From an uncultured Bacteroides sp. (lineage in GTDB: Bacteria > Bacteroidota > Bacteroidia > Bacteroidales > Bacteroidaceae), in NCBI RefSeq assembly GCF_959029255.1, contig NZ_CAUFUE010000003.1, positions 124,001 to 188,000 of the forward strand: a DNA stretch of 64,000 nt, in the 5' to 3' direction. A program made the position numbers and the translations under genes. Positions 54,604 to 63,748 of the stretch are shown here, one piece after another. The notes beneath the pieces were generated by a model that saw only the letters and a list, made by a program, of their open reading frames with translations, ran no database searches and was not told where the DNA came from. The stretch's first letter is position 1. Each line of letters begins with the position of its first letter.

Positions 54604-56135
54604 TAATTTCCTTCATTGTAAAATCAATATGCTGTATGCTGTTCTTTTGGATAATCTATCACTTCCTATTAGAGAAAGAAAGTATGCTCAAGTTCAAAAG
54701 ATATTTTCTCTTGGCAGTTTTAGTATTTTCCATACTTATACCTTTTATCAGCACTCCTAATACCTTAAAGTTTACTTCTTCAATAGACGAAATAGCAGAG
54801 AGGTATATCAGCAAACCATCAATGCGGCAATCGTCCCCCGACGCACCTATTTCTGAAGCAGAAGATTTTTCAGATGAAATAAATCTGAAAGAAAACCGTC
54901 TGCAAAGTATCAATGATACCCCATCAGAACCGGGAAACATGTGGGGAAGAATAATTATCGGAATATATATGCTTGTGACATCCCTGTTACTAATACGTTT
55001 CATTTACAATCTGTCTTGCCTGTTAAAGTTAACACAAAAAGGTATTGCCATAAAATACGGGCAAAGCAATCTCATTATCATAGAAGAGTTAAAGAGTTCC
55101 TTCAGTTTTTTCAATTATATATTCATTTCAAAAAGCGATTACCAAGATAATAGTCTTAAAAACAAAATATTGATTCATGAGTTGATTCACGTTAAGCAAA
55201 AACATTCGGCCGATGTGTTGTTTATTGAATTATTAATTACTTTCTTCTGGTTCAACCCCGTTCTTTACCTGTACAGGAGGACAATAAAACTCAATCATGA
55301 GTTTCTGGCTGACAAAGGAGTAATTGATAATACGAAGGATATCTCTGCTTATCAAATGATATTGATAAACAAAGCATCCAATCGTTGTAACTTCTCATTT
55401 ACAAGTAGTTTAACTTATTCAATTACTAAAAAACGACTGATTATGATGACAAAAACAACTTCCAGAAGTTGTTATCTTTTCAAGATAGCGGCTTTAATAC
55501 CAACTTTTCTGATTGCCGGTAACGTGTTCTCAACAGAAATTGTTACTGAGGATGCCATTGAACCCATATCTGCTTTCGTCACAAATGAGCAACTTCCTTC
55601 AAACATGGATACCATTATTATACCCGAAAGTGGTGTTTCCCAAGCAGAGATGGAGCAGTACTCAAACATTGTATCCAAATACTTTGATAAAATTACAGAA
55701 GACGGGAAATTTATATGGAAATCAAAAGAAATATCCAAAGATGATCTTAAAACACTATTTCCTCTTTATATCCGCATGACTAAAGAACAACGAAAACTGC
55801 ATTATATTCACATCATATCTCCTCTGAATCCGTGGAAATTACGAAGTCCTAATGTAGACGAATGGAGAGGTTGCACGAACGACAAAAACAAACGGATATT
55901 CCTTGACGGTAAAGAAATTGACGGGGAGAAAATTAAAGACTACAGTCGCAGAAGTATTGTATACTTCTGCGTTGCAAAGGAGTCCCTCATCAATGATGAG
56001 AGCGAAAGAACATCTTATCTGTGGACAAAAGAAGGGTATGATGAATATATCCGAAAATATGGCAAACAGATATCACTTTCCCAACTATTCAGTGTTCATC
56101 CGCAGACCTGGTTTCGCATGGCGACAAAAAAATAA
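54600..56135 (+). CDS. BlaR1-type M56 membrane metallopeptidase
   Basis: 511 residues. Several N-terminal membrane segments with a zinc peptidase motif HELIHVKQKH (HExxH, about 193-202) and FNPVLYLYRRTIKLNHEFLA (second metal-ligand region), as in M56 peptidases that cleave BlaI when stimulated. A further membrane segment (about 290-310) precedes a C-terminal part of 200 residues that has no penicillin-binding motifs, so a beta-lactam sensor is not supported. The inducing signal is unknown. It is translationally coupled to the repressor gene. Confidence 0.88.
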   Translation: MIISFIVKSICCMLFFWIIYHFLLEKESMLKFKRYFLLAVLVFSILIPFISTPNTLKFTSSIDEIAERYISKPSMRQSSPDAPISEAEDFSDEINLKENRLQSINDTPSEPGNMWGRIIIGIYMLVTSLLLIRFIYNLSCLLKLTQKGIAIKYGQSNLIIIEELKSSFSFFNYIFISKSDYQDNSLKNKILIHELIHVKQKHSADVLFIELLITFFWFNPVLYLYRRTIKLNHEFLADKGVIDNTKDISAYQMILINKASNRCNFSFTSSLTYSITKKRLIMMTKTTSRSCYLFKIAALIPTFLIAGNVFSTEIVTEDAIEPISAFVTNEQLPSNMDTIIIPESGVSQAEMEQYSNIVSKYFDKITEDGKFIWKSKEISKDDLKTLFPLYIRMTKEQRKLHYIHIISPLNPWKLRSPNVDEWRGCTNDKNKRIFLDGKEIDGEKIKDYSRRSIVYFCVAKESLINDESERTSYLWTKEGYDEYIRKYGKQISLSQLFSVHPQTWFRMATKK

Positions 56136-56136
56136 G

Positions 56137-58911
56137 CTAAAACAGATTCAACTTATTTTTCTTAGCTTCTTCCAAGGAAACTGTAGAGACTTGCCTCTCT
56201 CCATTCTTCTCACGTAGTTGCTGATATTTTGTCGATAAATCTGCCACTAACTCTTCTTTCTGCTTCGGGTTCATCAAGCGTGCCGCCACAGTCGCATTCT
56301 GAGAGGCATCCTTCAGATGAACCACCGGAGCATGATAAACGGGAGCTATCTTCAACGCAGTATGCAAAGGGGACGTAGTGGCACCACCTATTAACAAAGG
56401 TATGTCAAGCCCGGCTTTTTCCAATTCAAGGGCCACGTGCACCATTTCGTCCAGCGAAGGAGTAATCAAGCCACTCAAACCAATCATATCTACTTTTTCA
56501 TCTATTGCATGCTGCACAATGGTTTCGGCAGGTACCATTACACCCAAGTCGATTATCTCGTAACCATTACAAGCCATCACTACCGAAACGATATTCTTAC
56601 CGATATCATGTACATCACCTTTCACGGTCGCGAGTAAAACCTTACCGGCAGAAGTGGCACCTTCCTGCTTCTCCGATTCAATGACCGGTTGCAAAATGGC
56701 AACCGCTTTCTTCATGGTACGGGCAGTCTTCACTACTTGGGGAAGAAACATCTTACCGGCACCAAACAGGTCACCGACATGATTCATACCCGCCATCAAC
56801 GGTCCCTCGATGATATCCACCGCTTTAGGATATTTGTCCAAAGCCTCGGCAAGGTCTTCTTCCAAATAATCACCGATACCTTTCGTCAAAGCATATTTTA
56901 AACGTTCTTCCAATGTCGTCCCCTCACGCCAGGCAAGTTGGGAGTGAAAAATTGAATGCCGGGCGTTACCATTCGGAACGGATGTTTTGGCAGCTTCCGC
57001 CTCCGCTTTCAGACGCTCGGCAGTCTCAATCAATCGCTCGGCAGCATCCGGTCGGCGATTCAACACCACATCCTCAATACGTTCTAGAATATCGGTAGGA
57101 ACATCCGTATAAATCACAGAAGTTGCGGGATTTACGATGCCCATATCCATGCCTTCACGGATGGCATGGTAGAGGAATACGGCATGCATCGCTTCGCGGA
57201 TATAATTATTACCACGGAATGAGAACGAAAGGTTACTGACACCTCCGCTCACGTGCGCACCGGGCAGGTTTTTCCGTATCCAGCCCGTAGCACGAATGAA
57301 ATCGACCGCATAGTTATCATGCTCTTCCATGCCCGTGGCTACCGCAAGCACATTCGGATCAAAAATAATATCATGGGGGTTAAAACCTATCTTATCCACC
57401 AAAAGGCGGTAGGCTCGCTCACAAACTTCAATCTTGCGTTCATAGCTATCTGCCTGTCCTTTCTCGTCAAACGCCATCACCACAGCGGCTGCACCATATT
57501 GTTTAATAAGGCGGGCATGCTCCAGAAATTTTTCTTCTCCTTCTTTCAAAGAAATAGAATTGACGATGGATTTTCCTTGCAGGCATTTCAAACCGGCTAC
57601 AATCACTTCCCACTTTGAAGAATCTATCATCACAGGGACACGCGCTATTTCCGGTTCGGAAGCAATAAGATTAAGGAAAGTAGTCATTTCCTCTTTGGCA
57701 TCCAGCAAACCATCGTCCATATTGATATCGATAACCTGCGCACCATCTTCCACCTGTTGGCGGGCAATGCTCAGAGCTTCATCGTATTTCTTCTCATTTA
57801 TCAGGCGCAGAAACTTGCGCGAACCGGCAACATTACAACGTTCTCCTACATTAATAAAGTTGTTTTCAGGCTTCACTTCCAGAAGTTCCAGACCCGACAG
57901 CCAAAGATTATCAGGTTTTGGGGCAGGTATATGTGGAGTGACACCGACTGTCAGAGCGGAATATTCGGCAATATATTCGTCAGTAGTACCACAACATCCA
58001 CCAATAATATTTACTAGCCCTTCCTGAATATACTCCCCAATCTCGTTTGCCATTTCGGCAGGTGTCTGATCGTATGTCCCCAAACTATTCGGCAGTCCGG
58101 CATTGGGATAGGCGCTTATATAATAAGGAGCACGTGCGGCAAGCTGCTCAAGGAAAGGCTTCAACTGACGCGCACCGAAAGAACAGTTCAGACCGACAGA
58201 GAAAATATCCGCATGTTGCACGGAAGCCAGGAAAGCCTCCAAAGTCTGTCCTGAAAGCGTACGCCCCCCTGTATCGGAGACTGTAACGGATAGCATCAAA
58301 GGAACATGAATACCGGTAGCTTCCATTGCCTGCCCGGCAGCATAAATAGCCGCTTTGGCATTCAACGTATCGAAAATGGTTTCTATCAAGAGAGCATCTA
58401 CACCCGACTCCAACATAGTTTCCATTTGCTCACGATAGGCGTCAGCCAGTTCATCATAACTCAAAGCGCGGAATGCCGGGTTGTTCACATCGGGACTCAT
58501 AGAGCAGGTCTTATTGGTAGGACCTATGGAACCGGCTACAAAGCGTGGTTTATCTGGGATAAGGGCAGTAAATTCATCAGCTACCTCACGAGCCAATTTT
58601 ACGGCAACGCTATTTATTTCACGTACATACTCCTGCACATTATAGTCCGCCATGCTGACCCGGGTAGAACTGAAAGTATTGGTTTCAATAATATCAGCAC
58701 CTGCCACTAAATATTTACGATGGATATCCTTTATTATATCGGGGCGAGTCAGGCACAGCAAATCATTATTACCCTTCAATTGTCCCGAGACATGGGCAAA
58801 GCGCCCACCACGAAAGTCTTCCTCCGTTAAGTTGTATTGTTGTATCATGGTGCCCATTGCACCATCCAGAATAAGGATGCGCTCACGCACCAACTTTTCA
58901 ATAGAAGCCAT
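56137..58911 (-). CDS. metH: Cobalamin-dependent methionine synthase without reactivation domain
   Basis: 924 residues. The homocysteine domain (1-325; GLNCSFGARQ and GGCCGTTDEYIAEY give the zinc Cys residues), the folate-binding domain (about 350-620; NVGERCNVAGSRKF), the cap domain (about 660-740) and the B12-binding domain (about 755-900) with GDVHDIGKNIV. It ends soon after, whereas E. coli MetH (1227 residues) has a further AdoMet-dependent reactivation domain. No such domain is encoded at the 3' side. It makes methionine from homocysteine and methyltetrahydrofolate. Confidence 0.93.
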   Translation of the reverse strand: MASIEKLVRERILILDGAMGTMIQQYNLTEEDFRGGRFAHVSGQLKGNNDLLCLTRPDIIKDIHRKYLVAGADIIETNTFSSTRVSMADYNVQEYVREINSVAVKLAREVADEFTALIPDKPRFVAGSIGPTNKTCSMSPDVNNPAFRALSYDELADAYREQMETMLESGVDALLIETIFDTLNAKAAIYAAGQAMEATGIHVPLMLSVTVSDTGGRTLSGQTLEAFLASVQHADIFSVGLNCSFGARQLKPFLEQLAARAPYYISAYPNAGLPNSLGTYDQTPAEMANEIGEYIQEGLVNIIGGCCGTTDEYIAEYSALTVGVTPHIPAPKPDNLWLSGLELLEVKPENNFINVGERCNVAGSRKFLRLINEKKYDEALSIARQQVEDGAQVIDINMDDGLLDAKEEMTTFLNLIASEPEIARVPVMIDSSKWEVIVAGLKCLQGKSIVNSISLKEGEEKFLEHARLIKQYGAAAVVMAFDEKGQADSYERKIEVCERAYRLLVDKIGFNPHDIIFDPNVLAVATGMEEHDNYAVDFIRATGWIRKNLPGAHVSGGVSNLSFSFRGNNYIREAMHAVFLYHAIREGMDMGIVNPATSVIYTDVPTDILERIEDVVLNRRPDAAERLIETAERLKAEAEAAKTSVPNGNARHSIFHSQLAWREGTTLEERLKYALTKGIGDYLEEDLAEALDKYPKAVDIIEGPLMAGMNHVGDLFGAGKMFLPQVVKTARTMKKAVAILQPVIESEKQEGATSAGKVLLATVKGDVHDIGKNIVSVVMACNGYEIIDLGVMVPAETIVQHAIDEKVDMIGLSGLITPSLDEMVHVALELEKAGLDIPLLIGGATTSPLHTALKIAPVYHAPVVHLKDASQNATVAARLMNPKQKEELVADLSTKYQQLREKNGERQVSTVSLEEAKKNKLNLF

Positions 58912-58914
58912 TAT

Positions 58915-59367
58915 TTATCTTTTAAACATACGCGCCATGTCACGCTTGTCATCTTTTTCTTTAAGGGATTCCCGCTTGTCATATTGCTTCTTACCTTTGG
59001 CAAGAGCTACAACGACTTTCGCCAATCCTTTTTCATTGATAAACAAGCGCACGGGTACAATGGTAAAGCCGGGATCTTTCGTTCCACGCATCAGCTTTTC
59101 CAGTTCTTTTTTGTTCAACAATAGTTTGCGCTCCCTACGTGCATTGTGATTGTTGTACGAACCGTAGAAGTACTCGGCAATATGCATATTCTTCACCCAC
59201 AGCTCGCCATTGGCGAAATAGCAGAACGTATCTACCAGACTTGCCTTCCCCAACCGGATAGATTTGATTTCCGTCCCCGTGAGCACAATGCCCGCAGTAT
59301 AGGTATCTACCAGTTCATAGTCGAACGTAGCACGCTTATTTTTAATATTTACAGGAGCTTGTTTCAT
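58915..59367 (-). CDS. smpB: SsrA-binding protein
   Basis: 150 residues, complete OB-fold tmRNA-binding protein: [40 protein letters not shown], and a basic C-terminal tail ([20 protein letters not shown]). It delivers tmRNA to stalled ribosomes. Only 3 bases separate its stop from metH, suggesting co-transcription of smpB and metH. Confidence 0.97.
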   Translation of the reverse strand: MKQAPVNIKNKRATFDYELVDTYTAGIVLTGTEIKSIRLGKASLVDTFCYFANGELWVKNMHIAEYFYGSYNNHNARRERKLLLNKKELEKLMRGTKDPGFTIVPVRLFINEKGLAKVVVALAKGKKQYDKRESLKEKDDKRDMARMFKR

Positions 59368-59374
59368 AAATCAA

Positions 59375-59950
59375 TCAATTTAGCACTACCGTCAGCTTAT
59401 TAAAAACAAATTGTATCACTGCCGGACAAGCTATTAACAAAATAGAAGAAAGAATGGTGAACCGCAAACGGTCTTTTTCCGCTACATCCATCAAAACAAC
59501 ACTTCCTTCCCACACCACATAGACAATGTAAAATTGCAGCAACAGCGCTATAATATTAAAATCGGGCAGCACACCGATAATAATTTGAAGCAAGAAAGGC
59601 ACCACCAGCGCATACCCCGCAAACTGCTGCGTCAAAAGCATGTCATTGTCCATCCGGAACATACGAACACGCAGCCCATTGATGAGATAAGCCGCCAGAA
59701 AATATCCTCCAAACAGGGATACAGCCACTGCGCAACATTGCGTCATGGCATATTGAAAACTCTCCGGTCCATCCCATCCCTTCACCAGCAATGAACCGAT
59801 GAAAACGGACAAGCCGCATAAACCAATCATGGGATAGACAAAAGCTGCAAATACTTTCCGCCTATCCTCTTGCAAACGAATTTCCTCCCAGGCACGAACC
59901 GGAGAGGAAATCAGTTGAATAGCTATATGTAGTAATTCTTTGTAGTTCAA
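59375..59950 (-). CDS. Yip1-domain membrane protein
   Basis: 191 residues with about five hydrophobic segments and an amphipathic start (AIQLISSPVRAWEEIRLQED), which fits bacterial Yip1-family proteins. Function is unknown. It stands between smpB and a NigD-like gene on the same strand, only 7 bases from the smpB start. Confidence 0.72.
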   Translation of the reverse strand: MNYKELLHIAIQLISSPVRAWEEIRLQEDRRKVFAAFVYPMIGLCGLSVFIGSLLVKGWDGPESFQYAMTQCCAVAVSLFGGYFLAAYLINGLRVRMFRMDNDMLLTQQFAGYALVVPFLLQIIIGVLPDFNIIALLLQFYIVYVVWEGSVVLMDVAEKDRLRFTILSSILLIACPAVIQFVFNKLTVVLN

Positions 59951-59953
59951 TTA

Positions 59954-60760
59954 TTATTTATTCAAATTCAAATTATCAAGAGTATACTCTGTATACGTCT
60001 CCGGCAATGTTATATCACTAGTATTTACTTTCGCCTTAATTATAATTCTAGTTGGATAATTTTTATTTTCCTCTTTAAAGTCAGACAATATATTTTCTAT
60101 GTCATAAGCTTTATTTCTAATTGCATAAGCATCTGATTTTGTATCAGTACCTTTATTATGGCGCAAATAGAATACCAAAGTTGAATTAGTTGCATCCTTA
60201 TCTTCACTAACAGACACTAAAGAGAAAGTATGCTGTTCAAGCGCAGTCACTGCATTTTCCATTTTCCATTGAACTGGTAAAATCAGCATTTCAGCACCAT
60301 ATAAAGTGGGAGCAGTAGTTTGTCCATAACCATTCAGAGGATTTAAAGTCATGATAGGTGCATTTTCAACAGTCTCCTCTTCCATTTCTTCTACAGTATT
60401 AACCGCTACTGCTCTATAAGAGTCAATCGCAGCAGCTCCAACCAACTGAATATTATATTTTTTAGGAGTTGTAGATGTCGCTTTAGACTTCGCAGATGTG
60501 TCATCAACATATTTAAAAGTAATTTCAACTAAGTCAGCCGAAGAAATTTTAAAACCATATTTTGTTTCCATTTCAAGAACTGATGTTGTTGTTGGATAAT
60601 ACGTATTTCCTGCAAGATCCACAAAATAAGAACCGTATACAGTACGTGCTACTAAATAACCATCATAAGCACTCTCACCATTATTATCACTAAGACATGA
60701 AGTTAAAGAAACACCCATCAACAGGGTAAAGGCAAGCATCAAGAATTTTAATTGTTTCAT
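59954..60760 (-). CDS. NigD-like lipoprotein
   Basis: About 268 residues. Lipoprotein signal MKQLKFLMLAFTLLMG then lipobox SLTSC. The following YDGYLVARTVYGSYFVDLAG matches the NigD-like family of Bacteroides, named after a gene in the nigABCD locus; molecular function is unknown. I start at ATG 60758-60760; upstream codons in the open frame are probably not translated, since a TAAATTTG box lies at 60784-60791. It ends 3 bases before the Yip1-like gene. Confidence 0.8.
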   Translation of the reverse strand: MKQLKFLMLAFTLLMGVSLTSCLSDNNGESAYDGYLVARTVYGSYFVDLAGNTYYPTTTSVLEMETKYGFKISSADLVEITFKYVDDTSAKSKATSTTPKKYNIQLVGAAAIDSYRAVAVNTVEEMEEETVENAPIMTLNPLNGYGQTTAPTLYGAEMLILPVQWKMENAVTALEQHTFSLVSVSEDKDATNSTLVFYLRHNKGTDTKSDAYAIRNKAYDIENILSDFKEENKNYPTRIIIKAKVNTSDITLPETYTEYTLDNLNLNK

Positions 60761-61081
60761 CTTTTTATAAATATTAGGGTTTGCAAATTTAGATAAAAGA
60801 ATTGAGTTACATAGAACCCCCTTCGTTTTTTCATTGTTTTTAAGATAAATGAAGAAGTCATCCAAATACTGCACACCCTAATATTCATTTAACTTTTATT
60901 TAGTTACAGCTTAGGATAGACATTCAATCTTTTGTTCTAAAACTCTCCCGCCCCCTACCCGCTCCCTATTTTCTCCCTGTCTATAGAGTGAGGATTTACA
61001 GGGAGCAGATAGGGAGTTGGTAGGGACCGGGTACGGAGCAGGTACGGTTCAGGTTAATATTGGTCTATTTTTCCGATTTAT
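60761..61081. other. Intergenic region with long imperfect inverted repeat
   Basis: The region at 60952-61025 contains complementary GC-rich arms (CTACCCGCTCCCTATTTTC opposite GATAGGGAGTTGGTAG, plus CTCCCTGT opposite ACAGGGAG). It lies downstream of the DMP19 gene and could act as its terminator. A TAAATTTG box for the NigD-like gene is at 60784-60791. Confidence 0.5.
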
Positions 61082-61579
61082 TTAAATCACAGTTGCAAAC
61101 AAATCCAGATGTTCGTCCACATACCCGGCAACCAGCGAAGTATATTCTTCTTCCTTCTCCAAAAATTCATCTTCCAACTCATCAAAAGCTTCGTATTGCT
61201 CATACATCGCCATGAACTCTTCATCCGTACGTTCACGCTCCAGGTCTTCGCGATGCTCATCATATATCTTCTTTGCCGCATATACAAGTTTGCTTAAATC
61301 ACTTACTCCCCAAAGGCGCATTACTTTGGCAAAAGGATTGGCAAAGATATATCCGCCATAACCATTCTGAATCAATTGGCAGAAACCACCATCCATCACT
61401 TCATCCCTGAATATCTGATAAGCCAACAACGAATGTTGCTCAGCAGTAAGTAAAGGCATGGTCTCTGCGGTAAGTTCTCCGTCAATTACCTTCTTATATG
61501 CATCGGTAAATACCTGGATAAAGGCATCCATTCCCTCACCGGCGGCTTGGCGCAATGCAGCATCTGTTACTTCTATCAT
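61082..61579 (-). CDS. DMP19 (DUF4375) family protein
   Basis: 165 residues, soluble and strongly acidic at its C-terminal half (DELEDEFLEKEEEY). The stretch DEVMDGGFCQLIQNGYGGYI is the signature of the DMP19/DUF4375 family, which was named for a DNA-mimic protein; members are widespread and most have no known target. A DNA-mimic role here is not shown. It is divergent from the pectate lyase gene. Confidence 0.78.
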   Translation of the reverse strand: MIEVTDAALRQAAGEGMDAFIQVFTDAYKKVIDGELTAETMPLLTAEQHSLLAYQIFRDEVMDGGFCQLIQNGYGGYIFANPFAKVMRLWGVSDLSKLVYAAKKIYDEHREDLERERTDEEFMAMYEQYEAFDELEDEFLEKEEEYTSLVAGYVDEHLDLFATVI

Positions 61580-61707
61580 AATTATAACTATTGATTATGC
61601 CACAAAGTTAATGCTTTACACCAAAACTTCCACATGGAAAGACAGAATATCGACAAAAACCTTGCAGGAACTCCCTATCTTTGCTCACATAATTAAAAAA
61701 TATTACT

Positions 61708-62856
61708 ATGAATAAATTTTTTATTTCCTTAATGTTTATCCTGCTATGCAACTGTTCTTCCGCCCCTATGCAGGATATCTTGCCGGATACAACGGATACG
61801 ACCCAGCCGGATAAGGATTCTACCGGAGGCTCTACAGACAATCCGGGTGACGATACGACGGACAATTCTGCCGATGATGAAAATTATGGCACCTCTACCT
61901 ACGACGCCAACTGTCCCGTCGGCTTTGCTACTATAAGCACTACCCCTACCGGAGGTAAAGGTGGAAACAAAGTCATAGTCACTACAGCAACCGAATTAAC
62001 AAATGCATTGAAGAAAACAGAGAAACTCATTATTTATATAAAAGGTATTATTACTACAGAAAAAGTCATTTCTGTCCTTGCCACCAATAAAACCCTGCTC
62101 GGACTTCCGGGTTCTGCGTTGACCAATCCTAACCGTACGAAAGACGGTTCAGGTATCCTTTACTTCAAAAAGGGGTCTGACAATCTCATCTTGCGCAATG
62201 TCACATTCAAAAGCGCCGGTGCATACGACGTAGACGGGTGGGACAACCTGTGCATTGACGGAACCACCAATATTTGGGTAGACCATTGCGACTTTCAGGA
62301 TGGTGTGGACGGTAACTTCGACTGTAAAAACGTGTCCGACAATATTGCTGTGACCTGGTGCCGCTTCCGCTATCTGATTGCCCCCCTGGCAGGAGGACCG
62401 GGAGGAAACGACGCGCATTGTTTCAGTAATCTTTGGGGAAACAGTGACAGTCACACAGAAGACCGTGGCCATCTGAACACCACCTTCCAGTTCTGCTGGT
62501 GGGATGAAGGTTGCCGTGACCGCATGCCGCGCGTACGCTTTGCCCGGATACATATAGCCAACTGCCTATATAGCAGTACCGTCAGTAGCCATTGCATCGG
62601 TGCAGGCAAGGAGGCGGATGTCTATGTGGAAAAATCGGTTTTCACGGGATTTAAGAAGGATAAAGTCTACAAAACTTACACAGATGATGCCAAAGTATAT
62701 CTGAAGCAATGCATCTCCCCGCTCAGCGGTAGCGAGGCAAGCGGTACGGGAAGTAGTTTCACCCCTCCCTATACCTTGACAACCATTGATGCCGCAAAAG
62801 TAGAAGAAGTCGTAAAGGGCAGCGCAGGTGCCACTCTGACAATAAAAGAACCGTAG
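61708..62856 (+). CDS. Pectate lyase family 1 lipoprotein
   Basis: 382 residues. Lipoprotein signal (LMFILLCNCSS), a 45-residue Asp/Thr/Ser-rich linker, then a parallel beta-helix of the PL1 type with VDHCDFQDGVDGNFDCK (calcium-binding Asp residues) and CRDRMPRVRFARIHIANC (catalytic Arg region). It should split polygalacturonan at the cell surface. A TATCTTTG box lies at 61676-61683. No pectin-utilisation SusC/SusD genes are seen nearby, so it stands alone in this window. Confidence 0.87.
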   Translation: MNKFFISLMFILLCNCSSAPMQDILPDTTDTTQPDKDSTGGSTDNPGDDTTDNSADDENYGTSTYDANCPVGFATISTTPTGGKGGNKVIVTTATELTNALKKTEKLIIYIKGIITTEKVISVLATNKTLLGLPGSALTNPNRTKDGSGILYFKKGSDNLILRNVTFKSAGAYDVDGWDNLCIDGTTNIWVDHCDFQDGVDGNFDCKNVSDNIAVTWCRFRYLIAPLAGGPGGNDAHCFSNLWGNSDSHTEDRGHLNTTFQFCWWDEGCRDRMPRVRFARIHIANCLYSSTVSSHCIGAGKEADVYVEKSVFTGFKKDKVYKTYTDDAKVYLKQCISPLSGSEASGTGSSFTPPYTLTTIDAAKVEEVVKGSAGATLTIKEP

Positions 62857-62935
62857 TAACTGTAAACTCTACTTTGCATTCCACAGAGCTACAACTTATT
62901 ATTACTTATTTTTAATAAAAAAGTCAAACTGTACG

Positions 62936-62967
62936 GTTGGCAGAAACCAATAAAAGGAGTAACTTTG
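62936..62967 (+). promoter_or_regulatory. Promoter of the iron-sulfur scaffold operon
   Basis: GTTG (TTG at 62937-62939), 20 bases, then TAACTTTG (62960-62967). The leader is about 55 bases and AT-rich. Confidence 0.65.
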
Positions 62968-63028
62968 TGACCGATTTGAAAAAGTAGAACTACGTTTTTT
63001 TTAATTATAACTTAAAAAAGAGCTAATT

Positions 63029-63730
63029 ATGACTTATTCACACGAAGTGGAACACATGTGTGTTGTGAAGAAAGGTCCTAATCACGGACCGGCTCCTATT
63101 CCCGAAGAAGGTAAATGGGTAAAAGCTAAAGAAATTGTTGACATCTCTGGTCTGACACACGGTATTGGCTGGTGTGCTCCTCAGCAAGGTGCATGTAAAT
63201 TAACCCTCAATGTAAAGGAAGGCGTTATTCAGGAAGCATTAGTTGAGACTATCGGTTGTTCCGGTATGACTCACTCGGCTGCCATGGCATCTGAAATCCT
63301 CCCGGGTAAGACTATCCTCGAAGCATTGAATACTGACCTTGTTTGCGATGCAATCAACACAGCTATGCGCGAACTCTTCCTGCAAATCGTTTACGGACGT
63401 ACTCAGTCGGCTTTCTCAGAAGGCGGTTTGATTATCGGTGCCGGTCTGGAAGATTTGGGTAAAGGTCTGCGTAGCCAGGTAGGTACTTTGTATGGTACTT
63501 TGGCTAAAGGTCCTCGTTACCTGGAAATGGCAGAAGGTTACATCAAGAACATCTTCCTGGATAAAGACGACCAAATCTGCGGATACGAATTTGTTCACCT
63601 GGGCAAGTTCATGGATGAGATCAAGAAGGGAACTGACGCAAACGAAGCTTTGAAGAAAGTTACCGGCACCTACGGACGCGTAACAGCCGAACAGGGAGCA
63701 GTTAAACACATTGACCCACGTCACGAATAA
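63029..63730 (+). CDS. NifU/IscU-like iron-sulfur cluster assembly scaffold protein
   Basis: 233 residues. The N-terminal NifU-like part contains GLTHGIGWCAPQQGACKL and ETIGCSGMTHSAAMASE, with Cys residues suited to cluster binding, and GRTQSAFSEGGLIIGAG further on. In Bacteroidota and Clostridia this gene is paired with a GGGtGRT gene, as it is here (18 bases apart). The pathway served by the pair is not well described. Confidence 0.8.
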   Translation: MTYSHEVEHMCVVKKGPNHGPAPIPEEGKWVKAKEIVDISGLTHGIGWCAPQQGACKLTLNVKEGVIQEALVETIGCSGMTHSAAMASEILPGKTILEALNTDLVCDAINTAMRELFLQIVYGRTQSAFSEGGLIIGAGLEDLGKGLRSQVGTLYGTLAKGPRYLEMAEGYIKNIFLDKDDQICGYEFVHLGKFMDEIKKGTDANEALKKVTGTYGRVTAEQGAVKHIDPRHE

Positions 63731-63733
63731 TAT

Positions 63734-63740
63734 AAGGAGG
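63734..63740 (+). promoter_or_regulatory. Strong Shine-Dalgarno sequence
   Basis: AAGGAGG, 8 bases before the ATG at 63749. Perfect Shine-Dalgarno sequences are uncommon among the Bacteroides genes in this window and this one fixes the start of the following gene. Confidence 0.8.
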
Positions 63741-63748
63741 AAAAGAAT

